64,000 nt of DNA from Dolomedes plantarius (lineage: Eukaryota; Arthropoda; Arachnida; Araneae; Dolomedidae), in assembly GCA_907164885.2 (NCBI GenBank), contig OU015499.1, positions 164,881,629 to 164,945,628 on the forward strand, in the 5' to 3' direction. This document shows, piece after piece, positions 43,768 to 54,790 of this stretch. Made by a program: the position numbers and the translations under genes. The notes below the pieces were generated by a model. The model made no database searches, was not told the origin of the DNA, and worked only from the letters and a program-made list of their open reading frames with translations. How positions within the stretch are numbered: position 1 is the stretch's first letter; every line of letters starts with the position of its first letter.

Positions 43768-46700
43768 AAGGTGCTGGCATTTCGTATGCCCAGATGGCAA
43801 ATGCAAACTGCACTATCTTAATGAAACCAACCCCCAACCTGTACAGGATTCAACCCCGGCCCCTAGCCAAGTCCCCGTAAACACTATTCTTCCCTCTGGC
43901 AAAACCTTCACACTTATAAAACAATTCCAAGAAGTTCATGAACTTATTAACAGTATGATTGAGGAGCTAGGTATTCCTGACTTTTCAGGCATACTTAACC
44001 AACTTAGATCTGTAAAAGCTGGCATAAGAAATAAAGAGATCGGTGAGGAGAAATTATTTTGCTTCATCAACGGCATGCGTTTAGTCACTCAACCTCTTGG
44101 TTAATCCCCCCCCCCCTCGCTTTCCTTTTTGGCATGGAATTCAAATGGCATCAGAGTTAAAATCCGTGAGTTCAAACAATTTATACATGAGCATAACCCC
44201 GATCTTATTCTCCTGCGAGAAACACACCTCAAACCAGAGGACAAAATTAATGTATTTAATTACATCACTTATAGAACCGTCTATGTAAATTCCACCGTCC
44301 CCATGAGAGGTACAGCTATATTAATTGAAAAGTCTCTACCCCACCACGAAATTGTTTTCCCTCCTCTTAAAATCATCAATGCTACCGCTGTTAACATTAA
44401 ACTTCAAAATCTCCCCCTTTATATTATAATCTCCACCTACATGCCCCCTTGTCAAAAAGCTACCGACGTTAAAAGTGACAAATGTTTTAAATACCATAAA
44501 CACAAACACCTTAATATTCGGTGATTTAAATGCAGAACACAAACTTTGGAATTGTTCCACACACAACTATTATGGAAATATAATTTATAACTTCACTAGT
44601 AACACTAATTTTGACATCATTGCCCCCCCTACTCCCACTCACTTTAATAGTCGCAATAGTAGTATTATTGACTTTGCCCTAGTAAAAGATTTCCCCCACG
44701 ACCTTACCATTAACATCTTATGGTGCATATACATTGGTACAGAGTTCTCTGCCTGCAGATCCCCGACTCCTGTCATCACATTAGTCACGGTAACATTAGA
44801 CACGGTATTTAGAACCACCCCCATTTCAATGAACACGTGTCTTCCAGATATTCCCCCATTTAGAACCCCCCCCCATTCAAGCCCACAAGGTCCCTCGTGT
44901 TTCTTGTTCTAGTGTCCCCCGCCCCCACTGTCCCCATTTGACCCCCGGGACCTCGGGTTCTCCTTTGATGTATCGGACCGCCAGAGGAGGAGATCCACGC
45001 ATATACAGAGTACAGAGAGGAACATAAATCACTGGCAGATGCAGAGAACTCTGTACCAATCTGTATGCGCTATTATGTGCTCTCTGTCTGATCATAATCC
45101 TGTCGAAATTAAACTCCCACTAGATAGTAACCCTTTAATTTTGAGCTATGCAAAACACATAAATTGGAAAATGTTTAAAAGTAATCTCGAAAGTACTCCA
45201 TATATTCCCCTATAGTAAATAATGTTGAAGATCTTGAAAATTTAGTAGCTAGTATCACTGCTGGCATTATAACAGCCTCAACAACAGCACCAAACTAATT
45301 CCCCCTAAAACAAACACTTTACATGACCAACACCTCAAAATCCTTATCAACAACAGAAACAGGGCACGTAAGATCTGGCAGCTCAATAGAACACCTGAAA
45401 ATAAAACAAGAATGAACCAAGCTCGGGAAGATTTTAAATATTACCTTCGCGATATCTCCAATAATAACTGGGAAAACTACATAGAATCATTAGACACCAC
45501 AGAAAACTCCATTTGGCGAGCCGCTAAAAGATTTAAAAATCAATATCGTACCTTTCCCCCCTTAAAAGATCCCGAAAATAACTCTATGCTCAGACTGAAG
45601 AGGAAAAATGCAAACTGATAGGTAAAAACTTTCCTAAAAGCTTTACTCCCAACCCTATTCTAAATAACAGCACTGAAAACATAGTTAAAACTAATTTAAA
45701 TCTCTTCCTTAACACCCCTCCTGATAGCCCAACTCCCTACATTCTCCCCATCGACGTTATTAAAATTATTAAAAATCTTCCAAATAAAAAAGCTCCAGGT
45801 GAAGATAATATAAATAACACCATGCTCAAAAATCTCCCCTATAAATACATTTTTAAAATAACTATAGTAATCATCTCCATATTTAAATTTGAACATCTCC
45901 GTAGCTGGAAAAATTCTATTATTGTCCCTATTCAAAAACCTAACAAACCCAGCTCTTCCCCGAATAGCTATCGGCCCATTAGTCTTTTAAATTCTATTAG
46001 CACAATTGCTCAAAAATTCTTTGCAAAACATATCAATGAACATCTCGAAGATAATAACATTTTCATTCCTTATCAATTTGGCTTTAGAAAATTCCTCTGC
46101 CCCCATCAAGTCTATCGGCTAACTGAGCACCTCACTCGTGCTAGGAAGAACAAGCAATCTACTGCTGCTCTGTTCTTTGATGTTTCCTTAACTTTTGACA
46201 AGGTCTAGATAGAAAGTCTCATCCACAAATTAACTATAATTCCCCCCCCCCCCCAAGTCATCAAAATTCTGATATCCTATCTTAATAATAGAACTTTCCA
46301 GGTAAAAATTAATGGTCAACTATCAAGAAAAATTTAATATTTATAGTGGATTGCCACAAGGTAACGTACTCGGGCCAATTTTGTTTAACCTTTTCGTAAA
46401 CGATTTTTCAATCCATTCAAATGTAAATTTAGCTATTTTTGCGGACGATACAGCCATTTACTCCTCGTGTAGAAACTTTAAATACGCGGTTATAAATATC
46501 AATAAGTACATGACTACCATCCAGCACTGGCTCGACAAATGGAGAATCAAAATTAATAGCGATAAGTGTATTGCAGTAATCTTCACAGCTAAACGCAAAA
46601 ATTCCTGCATAAATCAAATTAAAATCGGAAACACTAAGCTCCCCTGGTCTGACACCGTTAAATACCTTGGCCATATTACCTAATTCGACTTTAAGCTATA
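43768..46700 (+). mobile_element. Jockey-type LINE, 5'-truncated and decayed
   Basis: It starts abruptly inside ORF1 (gag-like C-terminus, open to TAA at about 44104: TLIKQFQEVHELINSM, FSGILNQLRSVKAGI, KLFCFINGMRLVTQP). ORF2 follows with an endonuclease (WNSNGIRVK; LILLRETHLK; FGDLNAEH; ALSDHNPVEI) and a reverse transcriptase (KAPGEDNIN; SYRPISLLNS; YQFGFRK; SGLPQGNVLGP; FADDTAIYSS at about 46436-46468). Several frame changes occur, including at 44129-44512, 44475-44740 and 45600. A TAG follows FDKV at 46206. No 3' UTR or tail is visible after YLGHIT (46680), so the 3' end is also lost. It marks the end of copy B similarity. Confidence 0.88.
44735..45072. mobile_element. MITE inside the LINE endonuclease
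   Basis: GTTGGTACAGAGTTCTCTGC-like text at 44750 recurs as its complement (GCAGAGAACTCTGTACCAAT) at 45042-45061, with GCATA(TA/CAG)A outside. The LINE frame reads TINI before it and LSDHNPV after it, so about 335 bp were inserted between two adjacent endonuclease motifs. TTATG flanks both sides. The interior is unusually C-rich (CCCCCGCCCCCACTGTCCCC). Confidence 0.7.
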
Positions 46701-47751
46701 TTATAAAAAAGGAGTTGAGAAAGAAAGGCAAGATAGCTAAGATTAAAGTTGGGCATGCCCAGTAGACTAAGGCATCTCTGGATCTTTCGCAACGGACCTT
46801 CTTCATGGGTTCCAAGGGGTGAAGCACGGCATCTAGGACGGTAATTGGTGACGATCTTCTATATAGCTGCAGGAGAACCAGTCTGATTCTCCCCACAAAG
46901 CAAAACATTTTTTCGCCCCCCGATTTGCATGAGCGCCGGCAAGGGATACACGTAAAAGAGTGCTACCTCGCGCCGAGCATTGAGGCCAGATGATGATTTC
47001 GAGCGCTGATATTCTTTCATATTTGTGGAAGTTAAATGCCAAATTATTTTTTTCTTGAATTATTTCTTGGTTTCTTGTTAGATTTTATTTATTTTTTTTC
47101 ACGGCGGACCCGCTGTCCACAAGCACTGTATTCATGCGCGGGTGTAGTGGACGCTCCTAGCATGCGATGGGGAAGTAATCAACATTCCATTGATCTGTTT
47201 CATAGATTCTTGCCATTCCCCTTTTTTCCAGGGACTCCTGCGAACGTGAGAGACGAGAAATGGCACACAAGTACGTATTGAATTACCGCTTAGCAACAGA
47301 GAGAAAGAAGTTTACCAACGAACTTACAGAGTTTTAAGGGGGAAAATGGACATTTACCTGTTAATGATTTAAAATTTTAATATTTAATAATTACTCAATA
47401 AATAATTACTTAATAATTTAAAATTTTAACCACTCACCAGCCAGCCAACAGTACATATCAGCCACCTTACCAATTTTTTCTCTTACTTAAGCGCAACTGC
47501 GCACATAATAACAAGTACTTCTTACATTAAATGACAATTTTGAATACATAACCTCTATGAGGAGTGTTGACTACCAACTAATAGAGTGACCTTCCACCAG
47601 TAGCCATATTGAGACCAATACATTTCATTAATTGTAGCACAGCAACAGACATAACTTTCAAATATTACATATTACAAGCAAACGTTAAAATATCCCTAAA
47701 AGACAAGTTTAAGGGTCCTAAATGAACCATAACAATTATAGCATATTTGAA
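46701..47751. other. Unassigned interval, part GC-rich
   Basis: 46740-47000 is GC-richer than any neighbour (GCGCCGGCAAGGGATACACG; CTACCTCGCGCCGAGCATTG) and includes ATTTGCATGAG, an octamer-like site. 47110-47280 also has balanced composition (GGACTCCTGCGAACGTGAGA). No frame, tRNA cloverleaf or repeat partner was found in the window. It may be the end of a repeat family whose other copies lie elsewhere. Confidence 0.4.
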
Positions 47752-49353
47752 TTACAATTTTACCCTTCGAGCCTTTTGTTCTGCAAACAAATCTATGGCC
47801 TTGTCATAATTAATCTGATGTGCGGTCCGATTTTCGATTGCTAGGATCGCGAGACTCGATAAACGTTTCTGGCTCATCGAGGAACGAAGATAGTTTTTAA
47901 TAAGTTTAAGTTTGCTAAAACTTCGCTCACAGCTTGCGGATGTAGTCGGAAGCGTAGAGTAAATCCGCAACGCAATACTAATATTGGGAAGGCATCCTGC
48001 AAATCATGCGTATAGAGTTGTTGCAAGAGATCGAAAGCACTAGCCTTTTTTATATCACCAAAGAAAAGTGGAGCTTGTTCTTTAAAAATGGAGAGTTCCT
48101 GACAGAATACAACTGTGTTTAAGTCTGCTCATATAAATCTGCTCATATTTTCGTGCGAGATCTGCTCCATGCTTCTGCAGTTCTTCAGTCGACTTATTCA
48201 AGATTTCAATTCCATTGAGAAAAGCAAAATTTAGATTTAGGGTGGTAGCAATATCAACCCTCTTTTTAATATCTGATATAATTCGATCAAATACCATCAT
48301 TGTTGCCTTAGAAAAAAGCTGAACAGGTTGAAGTGTTCGTGATTCGTCATCGCTCAATTCATCAAATTGTTTTTTGCGTTTCGGAATTCGTTTATTTGGC
48401 AGAATAGGCTCAACGCTAACTTTTTCGGCTACTTCTTTAGCCTCTTCTATCCAATATTCCATAGAATTTTCTCTCATTTTTTGCAAAGTTTTGGTCAGGT
48501 CGTCCATTAAAGCGATGGAACGCGTGAGGATTATATCTTCCTTTTGAATTTCAATATTTACTCGATTAATTTCTCGGAGAATATTAGCCCAAATCGTCAA
48601 ATTGAGGATAAGTTCAAAATTCTTTACAGCATGTAACAGATGACCTGCCTCGTATTTTGCTTCCGGAGTACGAGAAATTTCTTTAACTTCTTGCAAGGAT
48701 TTCACTACTTTCGGCAAATTATTTAAAAGGGCTTTCACAGCAACATGTTTTGCCGACCATCTTGTCTGACTGCTTCCTTTTAAATTGGTTTTTTCAGAAT
48801 ATCCCATCGAGTAGTGGATCCGACAAAAAAGCAATATACTTTTTGAATGACTCAAAATAGGTTTATTGCTTCTGGGCACGATGACACCGACAAGATTCAA
48901 GGAGTGAGCCAAACATGGCACGAACTCCACCAACTCATTTCTTTCTACAATCCTGGCTTGCACTCCTTCATAGGTACCGGCCATATTAGACCCGTTATCG
49001 TAAGATTGGCCACGACATTGCCCAATATCTAAACCATCAACTGACAATTTTTCCACAATCCGTTCACAGATATATTCTCCTGTCTTTCCAGTAATTTCTA
49101 TGAAATCAATAAAACTTTCTTTTATTTCACACACATCACCAGATTTTTTTACGTATCGAATTACCTGGCTCATTTGTTCTGTATGCGACACATCTGGAGT
49201 GCAGTCGAACATTATTGTGTAGAATTTGGCTTCTTTGATGTCGTTTAAAATGCTATTTCGAATTGTTTTCGCCATTATGTCGATAATTTCATTCTGTATT
49301 GTCTTTGATAAATATGATACCTGACCCTTTTTTAGGTGCCCTAAATGGAACAC
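47752..49353 (-). pseudogene. hAT transposase (DUF4371 / ZMYM1-like), frameshifted
   Basis: The minus-strand frame 49353-48082 (423 codons) has FYTIMFDCTPDVSHTEQMS (first catalytic Asp), GQSYDNGSNMAGTYEGVQA (second Asp region) and CLAHSLNLV (conserved C-x2-H), with a long helical insert. After TLHF stop at 48082, a second frame (47970-47752) gives TLPTTSASCERSFSKLKLI, the hAT C-terminal dimerisation box, ending RRVKL. The gap of about 110 bases reads FGDIKKASAFDLLQQL in a third frame, so at least two indels separate the parts. The N-terminal BED or TTF zinc finger is absent: sequence beyond 49353 turns into other repeat text. No TIRs were identified. Confidence 0.88.
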
Positions 49354-49467
49354 ATGTTGTTACACATTGGCGCATGCGTGATAAAACTCGCACACTTGGC
49401 GTTTATTAAGACGGGGAAAGAACCAATTTCCGGGAGCATCCTCCAGTAAACTAAAAATGCACTTCGA

Positions 49468-51211
49468 GGTGCCCCTTGTTTTTTTTACGATTAACATCCA
49501 TAAAAGCAATGCATATGCAATAAAAAGCATAAAATTTGAGTATTAAAATAGTGAAAAACACAATAAAGAAAACTTTCATACACAATTGCATTGTACCAAA
49601 TTTTTACATTTGCAAACGTATGGAGTACAATATTTTAAATTATCAAAAAAATTCTGACACATGAGTACTTACTTTAGGCAGAACTAGCCTTGTCCGAAGA
49701 CAGCGGTATAAACGAAACTTTAACAGAATGTACGAAGTCAATAAATTGATCAGCGTCTAAATTATTGTATCGTTGTCTCCATATAAATTCCGAAAAATAT
49801 GAATCAAATAAGTTGGCCGACTGATGATGAAATTTTCTACGGAAATCGAGTTTTATTTATCACCTCCTACCTTCAATAGTGTTGGTATGGGCTCCGGTGT
49901 CTGGATCCTTAAACGTAACCGAATGATTGATTGAAAGGTGAACGAAGCCACTGTCAAAGAGGCAATCGTGTGAACTTCCAGCAATCAGATACGATCGTGG
50001 ATTCGGGTAAGATGTTACATTGAATGCAATCCAACAAACTTAGCTGTGTACGATCCTCAACCACTTCAAAAAAGCACCTACCACTCCCTCTTTCGATACC
50101 ACCAAAAACCCGTTTTCCATTAACCTATTATATTTTCTTTCATTAATCTATTATATTTTCTTTTTCCAAACTTGGATTCGTCTATTTCTACAATTTTCCC
50201 AGGACCACCAATCCTTTCGCGGTTTTTCACACATGCATCCACACATACATCCCTGCAAAAATTCCTCCAATCCGTAATAGTATGTTCGCTAGTAATGTTT
50301 AACTCCGTCTTGATCATTTTAGTATTAGCTTCATACACCCACAAAAAAGGAAAAATTAAAATCTCAATTATGTCCAAATGACTCCCCTCAAACCACGTTC
50401 CATTTCTAACAGAACGTTTTATGTGGTGAGCATTTGATCGTTTCTCCCGGCAGGCCAACTCGAAGCCATCTGATCGATCTTTACGTTCAACCAGACGAAT
50501 ATCCTTCTCGCAAACTGGACATCTATACGAAGAATTAATTAATCCCCCTTTCATACACCAATCAATCGACCCTTTCTTACCCAAGCGCTCCAAATCGTAC
50601 AAAAATTTTAGGTTTATCTTAACACCGGAAGCCATTTCCAACGAAAGCAATTACAGGAGGGGGAAATCGTACCGTATCATATTCCTGATAATAACCTTTT
50701 TTTTAAATTTAAAGATTAGTGTTCGAGAGATAAAAGTGAAAGTAAATAAATAAGCGAGCGCGTGCTTGCCATCTAGCAATAAAGCATATCTTTAAATGCC
50801 TCGTGCACATTTTCCCCATAAAATTTACATAAGAAATTTGACGATCAGTCTCGCACCATCCGTTGCTCCAATCTAATTTTATTTTCTTCGACCACCACAT
50901 CTACACGTTAAGACCTTTATTTTGATTATCCTTTAATTATGAGAGAAATTAGAAGCTGTCCATTGATAGCTTGGTAAAATTTTGTAAAAAATGCACTTCG
51001 TGGTGCCCCTTGTTTTTTTGGCGCCAAAATTGCAAACGTGCCATTTAAAAACGCGGCGATAAACATCCGTCGTGATATATGCGTCACGAAATAATCACAA
51101 TGTTTGGATGGTTGTTATTATGATTAAGATATTGAAAAAACTTGACGATCTTGGCGCATACTCTTGCATACTTGGCGAGAAAAATCGCATACTTGGCGAT
51201 CAAGGGGCACC
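49468..51211 (-). mobile_element. Merlin-type DNA transposon, 1.74 kb
   Basis: GGTGCCCCTTG at 49468 and its exact complement CAAGGGGCACC at 51201-51211 bracket a Merlin transposase; the size fits the superfamily. A second GGTGCCCCTTGTTTTTTT preceded by AAAATGCACTTCG occurs at 50988-51019, matching 49456-49486 in direct orientation, so the right side has an extra internal terminus. TAAACTA is found just outside each region (49446 and 51213), but the expected 8-9 bp duplication next to the TIR is not clean. The right side has repeated CTTGGCG(C/A)ATACT motifs. Confidence 0.6.
49674..50650 (-). pseudogene. Merlin (ISXO2-like) transposase, frameshifted
   Basis: The frame 50650-50120 encodes an N-terminal zinc ribbon (YRCPVCEKDIRLVERKDRSD), then RNGTWFEGSHLDIIEI and IVEIDESKFGKRKYNR, the first catalytic Asp (DESKFG). 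After a stop at about 50120, further frames give GKRVFGGIERGSGRCFFEVV, LPESTIVSDCWK (second Asp, about 49985), HLSINHSVTFKDPDTGAHTN and TIEG (the final acidic residue, about 49870). The end is SANLFDSYFSEFIWR to a TAA at 49674. All three DDE residues survive, but at least three frame breaks exist. Full length would be about 325 aa, normal for Merlin. Confidence 0.85.
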
Positions 51212-52115
51212 CTAAACTACAGTCCTATCCATCCATCAATACACTCATACATACATCTATATGAATAAAGCAGAGTGTCTCTATGTATGTATGTATGTAA
51301 CGTATACAAATCTACATTTCTTGACGAATCTGATTGAAACTTCGTATACTTATGTTTTGAAGCCTGGAGATAATTCTAATATAAGTTTGGAAGCTTTAAA
51401 ATGCTTATATATAAATACAGTTTTTAAATAATATTTCATCTCAAGGCGTTGGAATCAATCATTCATAAAAACTGCGCATGCGCACCTAGATGTTACAAGG
51501 TAACATAAACGCATTGAATATTGTTAATTAGTAGTTGTTTGGTGTTATTTAAAGTTAATTTTCTTATATTACTCCTTTTAATTTATTTTCATTAATCCTT
51601 TTTTACTTGGTTAATTTTCAGTATACGGATTACCATTGAAACCCCTATGTGACTTGCTAACTTGCGATTATTTACTTTCTGAAATTTGGTTATTAGGTAT
51701 TTTACATATTGTATTTGTACTTCAGAATGTTTAGTATACTGTATTTTATATTGTTCTTAATTTTATAATTCACGATGTACTTTTAAAAGCATAAAAATTA
51801 GAATATAGTAACTAAAAAGAATCAGTCTAAACTTAAGCACAGTTTTGCGATTTATTTACGGTTAACCATGTTTGTGTTTAGCTATTCCATTTGTTTGTTT
51901 TAAAAAATAATTTTTTAAAGTTTTTTTTGGTGTTTTTTGGTAAAATAGCACTTAAAAATTAAAAAAAAGGAACAAAAACTTACCTGAAAATAGCATACTT
52001 TTTTTATAAATTGGTCAATTTGAAGAAATTTTTATTGAAATTTAGCTAAAATGCCTATACCTCTGCATAAAAATCTTAATGCTACTATTTTAATTTCCTT
52101 CTCACGCATGATATA

Positions 52116-53335
52116 CACTGAAGTGCCACTGAATTAGGGATACCTACCTAGTAACGAGTTGGGCCTCCTCTGGCCTTGATAACGGCTTCCACACGACGAG
52201 GCATAGATTCAACAAGTTTCTGGAAACGTTCCACGGGAATGGCTTGCCAAATGTTGGCTAAAGCTGTCCATAATTCAGTACGGTTCTTTGGTGCTGTGTG
52301 ATGGTCTTTCACGCCTTGTTCCAAAACATCCCAAAGATGCTCAATAGGATTTATGTCTGGGCTTCTAGATGGCCAATTCATGACAGAGAAGTCAGAGGAA
52401 TGCTCATCCAACCAGCCAGTAGCCAACCGGGACTTGTGAGAGGTACAGTTGTCTTGCTGGAAAACTCCATTACCGTGCGGATAACAGAACAGCATAAACG
52501 GATGGAGGTGATCACCCAGCAACTCTACGTACCGAATTGCATTGAGTGAGGTTGGTACACAAACCAAAGATCCCAAACTGTGCCACGTAAAAACACCCCA
52601 CACCATGATTGAGCCACCATGCCCTTGTACAGTTCCAGCCAGGCATGCAGGGTCCATGGCTTCATGAGCCTGACGCCATATTCTCAGCCTCCCGTCGGCG
52701 TTAAGTAGTCGGAATCGAGACTCATCACTCCATGGTACTCGTTTCCAGTCCTCTACACTCCAGTCTCTGTGCTCTCTTGCCCAGGCAAGACGTGCAGCCC
52801 GATGGCGAGCATAGAGCAATGGTACTCTCGTAGGTCGACGGCTCCCGAAACCCATACGGTGAAGCGAACGTTGCACAGTCCGTTTACCTACTGTACGACT
52901 GGCACCGTCATTAAACTGGGTGGTAATTTGAGCTAATGTTTGGCTTCGCTGGCTACGTACAATACGCCTGAGCCGTCTCTCACCACGCACTGTCAAGGAT
53001 AATTGTCCTTTGCAGTTTTCCCGATCGCTAGTTTTTTTTCCACCATCCATGTATTCTTGGTATACTCTTTACACTGTCGACCTTGAAAATCCTAGCTGTC
53101 TGACGATTTCAAAAATTGAATGGCCCATGCGTCGCGCACCTACGATTTGTCCGCGATCGAAGGCGTCTAAATCAGGCAGTTTACCCATACTGGCAATTCC
53201 AACAACTAATTCAGAACAACCACCGTACGCGCTATATATGCAGTTACCACAGCGTCCTCACTTACGCATACATGATTCACAGCGCTACACAATTTGCATA
53301 GGCTTTGCTATCCCTAATTCAGTGGCACTTCAGTG
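52116..53335 (-). mobile_element. Tc1 transposon, 1,220 bp, nearly intact
   Basis: CACTGAAGTGCCACTGAATT and TAGGGATA form a perfect inverted repeat of about 27 bp with the other end, which finishes GGCACTTCAGTG. TA flanks both sides (52114-52115 and 53336-53337). The insertion splits a CATGATA(TA)TGAC stretch that is uninterrupted in repeat copies at 54145 and 54550. Spacing from TIR to gene is normal for Tc1. Confidence 0.95.
52148..53188 (-). pseudogene. Tc1 transposase, 346 codons with one premature stop
   Basis: Opening at ATG 53188 (MGKLPDLDAFDRGQIVGARR), the frame is open to TAG at 52148 apart from one TAA at codon 40 (53071-53069). The stop sits in the recognition helix region (GFSRSTV-stop-RVYQEY), where the family has Ser. 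The N-terminal half is a paired-like helix-turn-helix DNA-binding region. The catalytic domain has WSDESRF (first Asp), VFQQDNCTSHKSRLA (second Asp) and SPDINPIEHLWDVLE (34 residues on, Glu: DD34E). An internal Met at codon 47 (53050) leaves 300 residues without the first helix-turn-helix. One substitution separates it from a complete frame, so it is either a young dead copy or truncated by choice of start. Confidence 0.93.
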
Positions 53336-53337
53336 TA

Positions 53338-54790
53338 TATGACTGTTATATTCAAAATGACCTACAATCTTAACAGAAAATTTTAAAATGTAAAAATAAT
53401 ACACGCAATTTTATGTTCCAATATGAAAATTTTTCCCCGATTCATCATTCCTTTCCTTATAAAAACAGCCCCAAATAAAAAACTATTTATTAAACACCAA
53501 TTTTTGTGCCTCATTTCATTAACAATAGCATCTAAAACATTTTCTGAAAATTTTAACAAATTATATACATTGTTATGTGGGATATCATGATAACCGTAGA
53601 GATTTGTGCTAAAAAACAGAATTCTGAGAAACAGACATTTTTGAACTCTCTGTGGCCATCTGGAGTACCGCCGCATATATTGGAATTAAAGATTGGTGCA
53701 CCTATTATGCTTCTCAGGAATTTGGATCCACCTTCAAGATTATGTATAAACAAATTGATGAAGAACTTTATAGAAATGACTATAATAAGTGGACAAGCCA
53801 CAGGCAAAGATAATTGTCATATGTATCATGTGTGAGAAGGAAATTAAAATAGTAGCAATATAATTTTGTGCTGAGTTATAGGCATTTTAGCTAAATTTCA
53901 ATAAAAATTACTTCGAATTGACCAATTTATAAAAAAAGTATGCTATTTACAGGTAAGTTTTTGTTCCTTTTTTTAATTTTTAAGTGCTATTTTACCATAA
54001 AAGACAAAAAAAATCTTTAAAAAATTATGTTTTTAAAAAAATTTACTCCGAATGTAGAATATTAATCTGAAATTTAGCTAAAACGCCTATCACTCTCCAC
54101 AAAATCCTAATGCTAATATTTTAATTTCCTTCTCACACATGATACATATGACAGTTATCTTCAAAATGGCCTACAATCTAAGAGAAAATTTTAAAATGCA
54201 AAAATAATACATGCAATTTTATGTTCTAATATGAAAATTTTCCCCGATTCATCATTCCTTTCCTTATTAAAACAGCCCAAAATAAAAAAAAACTACAATT
54301 ATATCACAGAAATATTGCAAAGAGTTGTAGACAGAAGCATAAAAAGAAAGAATATTCAAATAAAGTAGTGCTATTTTACCATAAAAGACCAAAAAAAATC
54401 TTTAAAAAATTATTTTTTTTCAAAAATTGACTCCGAACGTAGAATACTAATCTGAAATTTAGCTAAAACGCCTATCACTCTCCTCAAAATTCTAATGCAT
54501 AGGCTTAATCTAATGCATAGAAATATGTTAATTTCCTTCGTACACATGATATATATGACAGTTATCTTCAAAATGGCCTACAATCTAAGAGAAAATTTTA
54601 AAATGCAAAAATAATATGCGCAATTTTATGTTCTAATATGAAAATTTTCCCCAATTCGTCATTCCTTTCCTTATAAAAACAGCCCAAAATAAAAAAAACA
54701 ACAATTATATCACAGAAATATTGCAAAGAGTTGTAGACAGAAATATAAAAAGAAAGAATATTCAAATAAAGTAACTAAATTAAACAAAAA
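53338..54790. repeat. Three direct repeat units in the right arm of the fold-back
   Basis: ATATGACTGTTAT/ATATGACAGTTATCTTC starts units at 53338, 54147 and 54552. Each continues GGCCTACAATCTAAGAGAAA, AATTTTATGTTCTAATATG, AAATTTTCCCC and TTCCTTTCCTTAT. Between units 2 and 3, CTATTTTACCATAAAAGAC and GCTAAAACGCCTATCACTC are also repeated. Together they form two tandem copies of a roughly 405-bp unit plus a partial one. Confidence 0.88.

Noticed and set aside
46736..46910. Resemblance of GCTAAGATTAAAG to part of U2 snRNA and of nearby text to other small RNAs
   Set aside because: Only a dozen bases match; the U2 flanks are absent.
47036..47281. 81-codon open stretch with balanced composition
   Set aside because: No recognised domain and a non-coding-looking first half; treated as part of the unassigned block.
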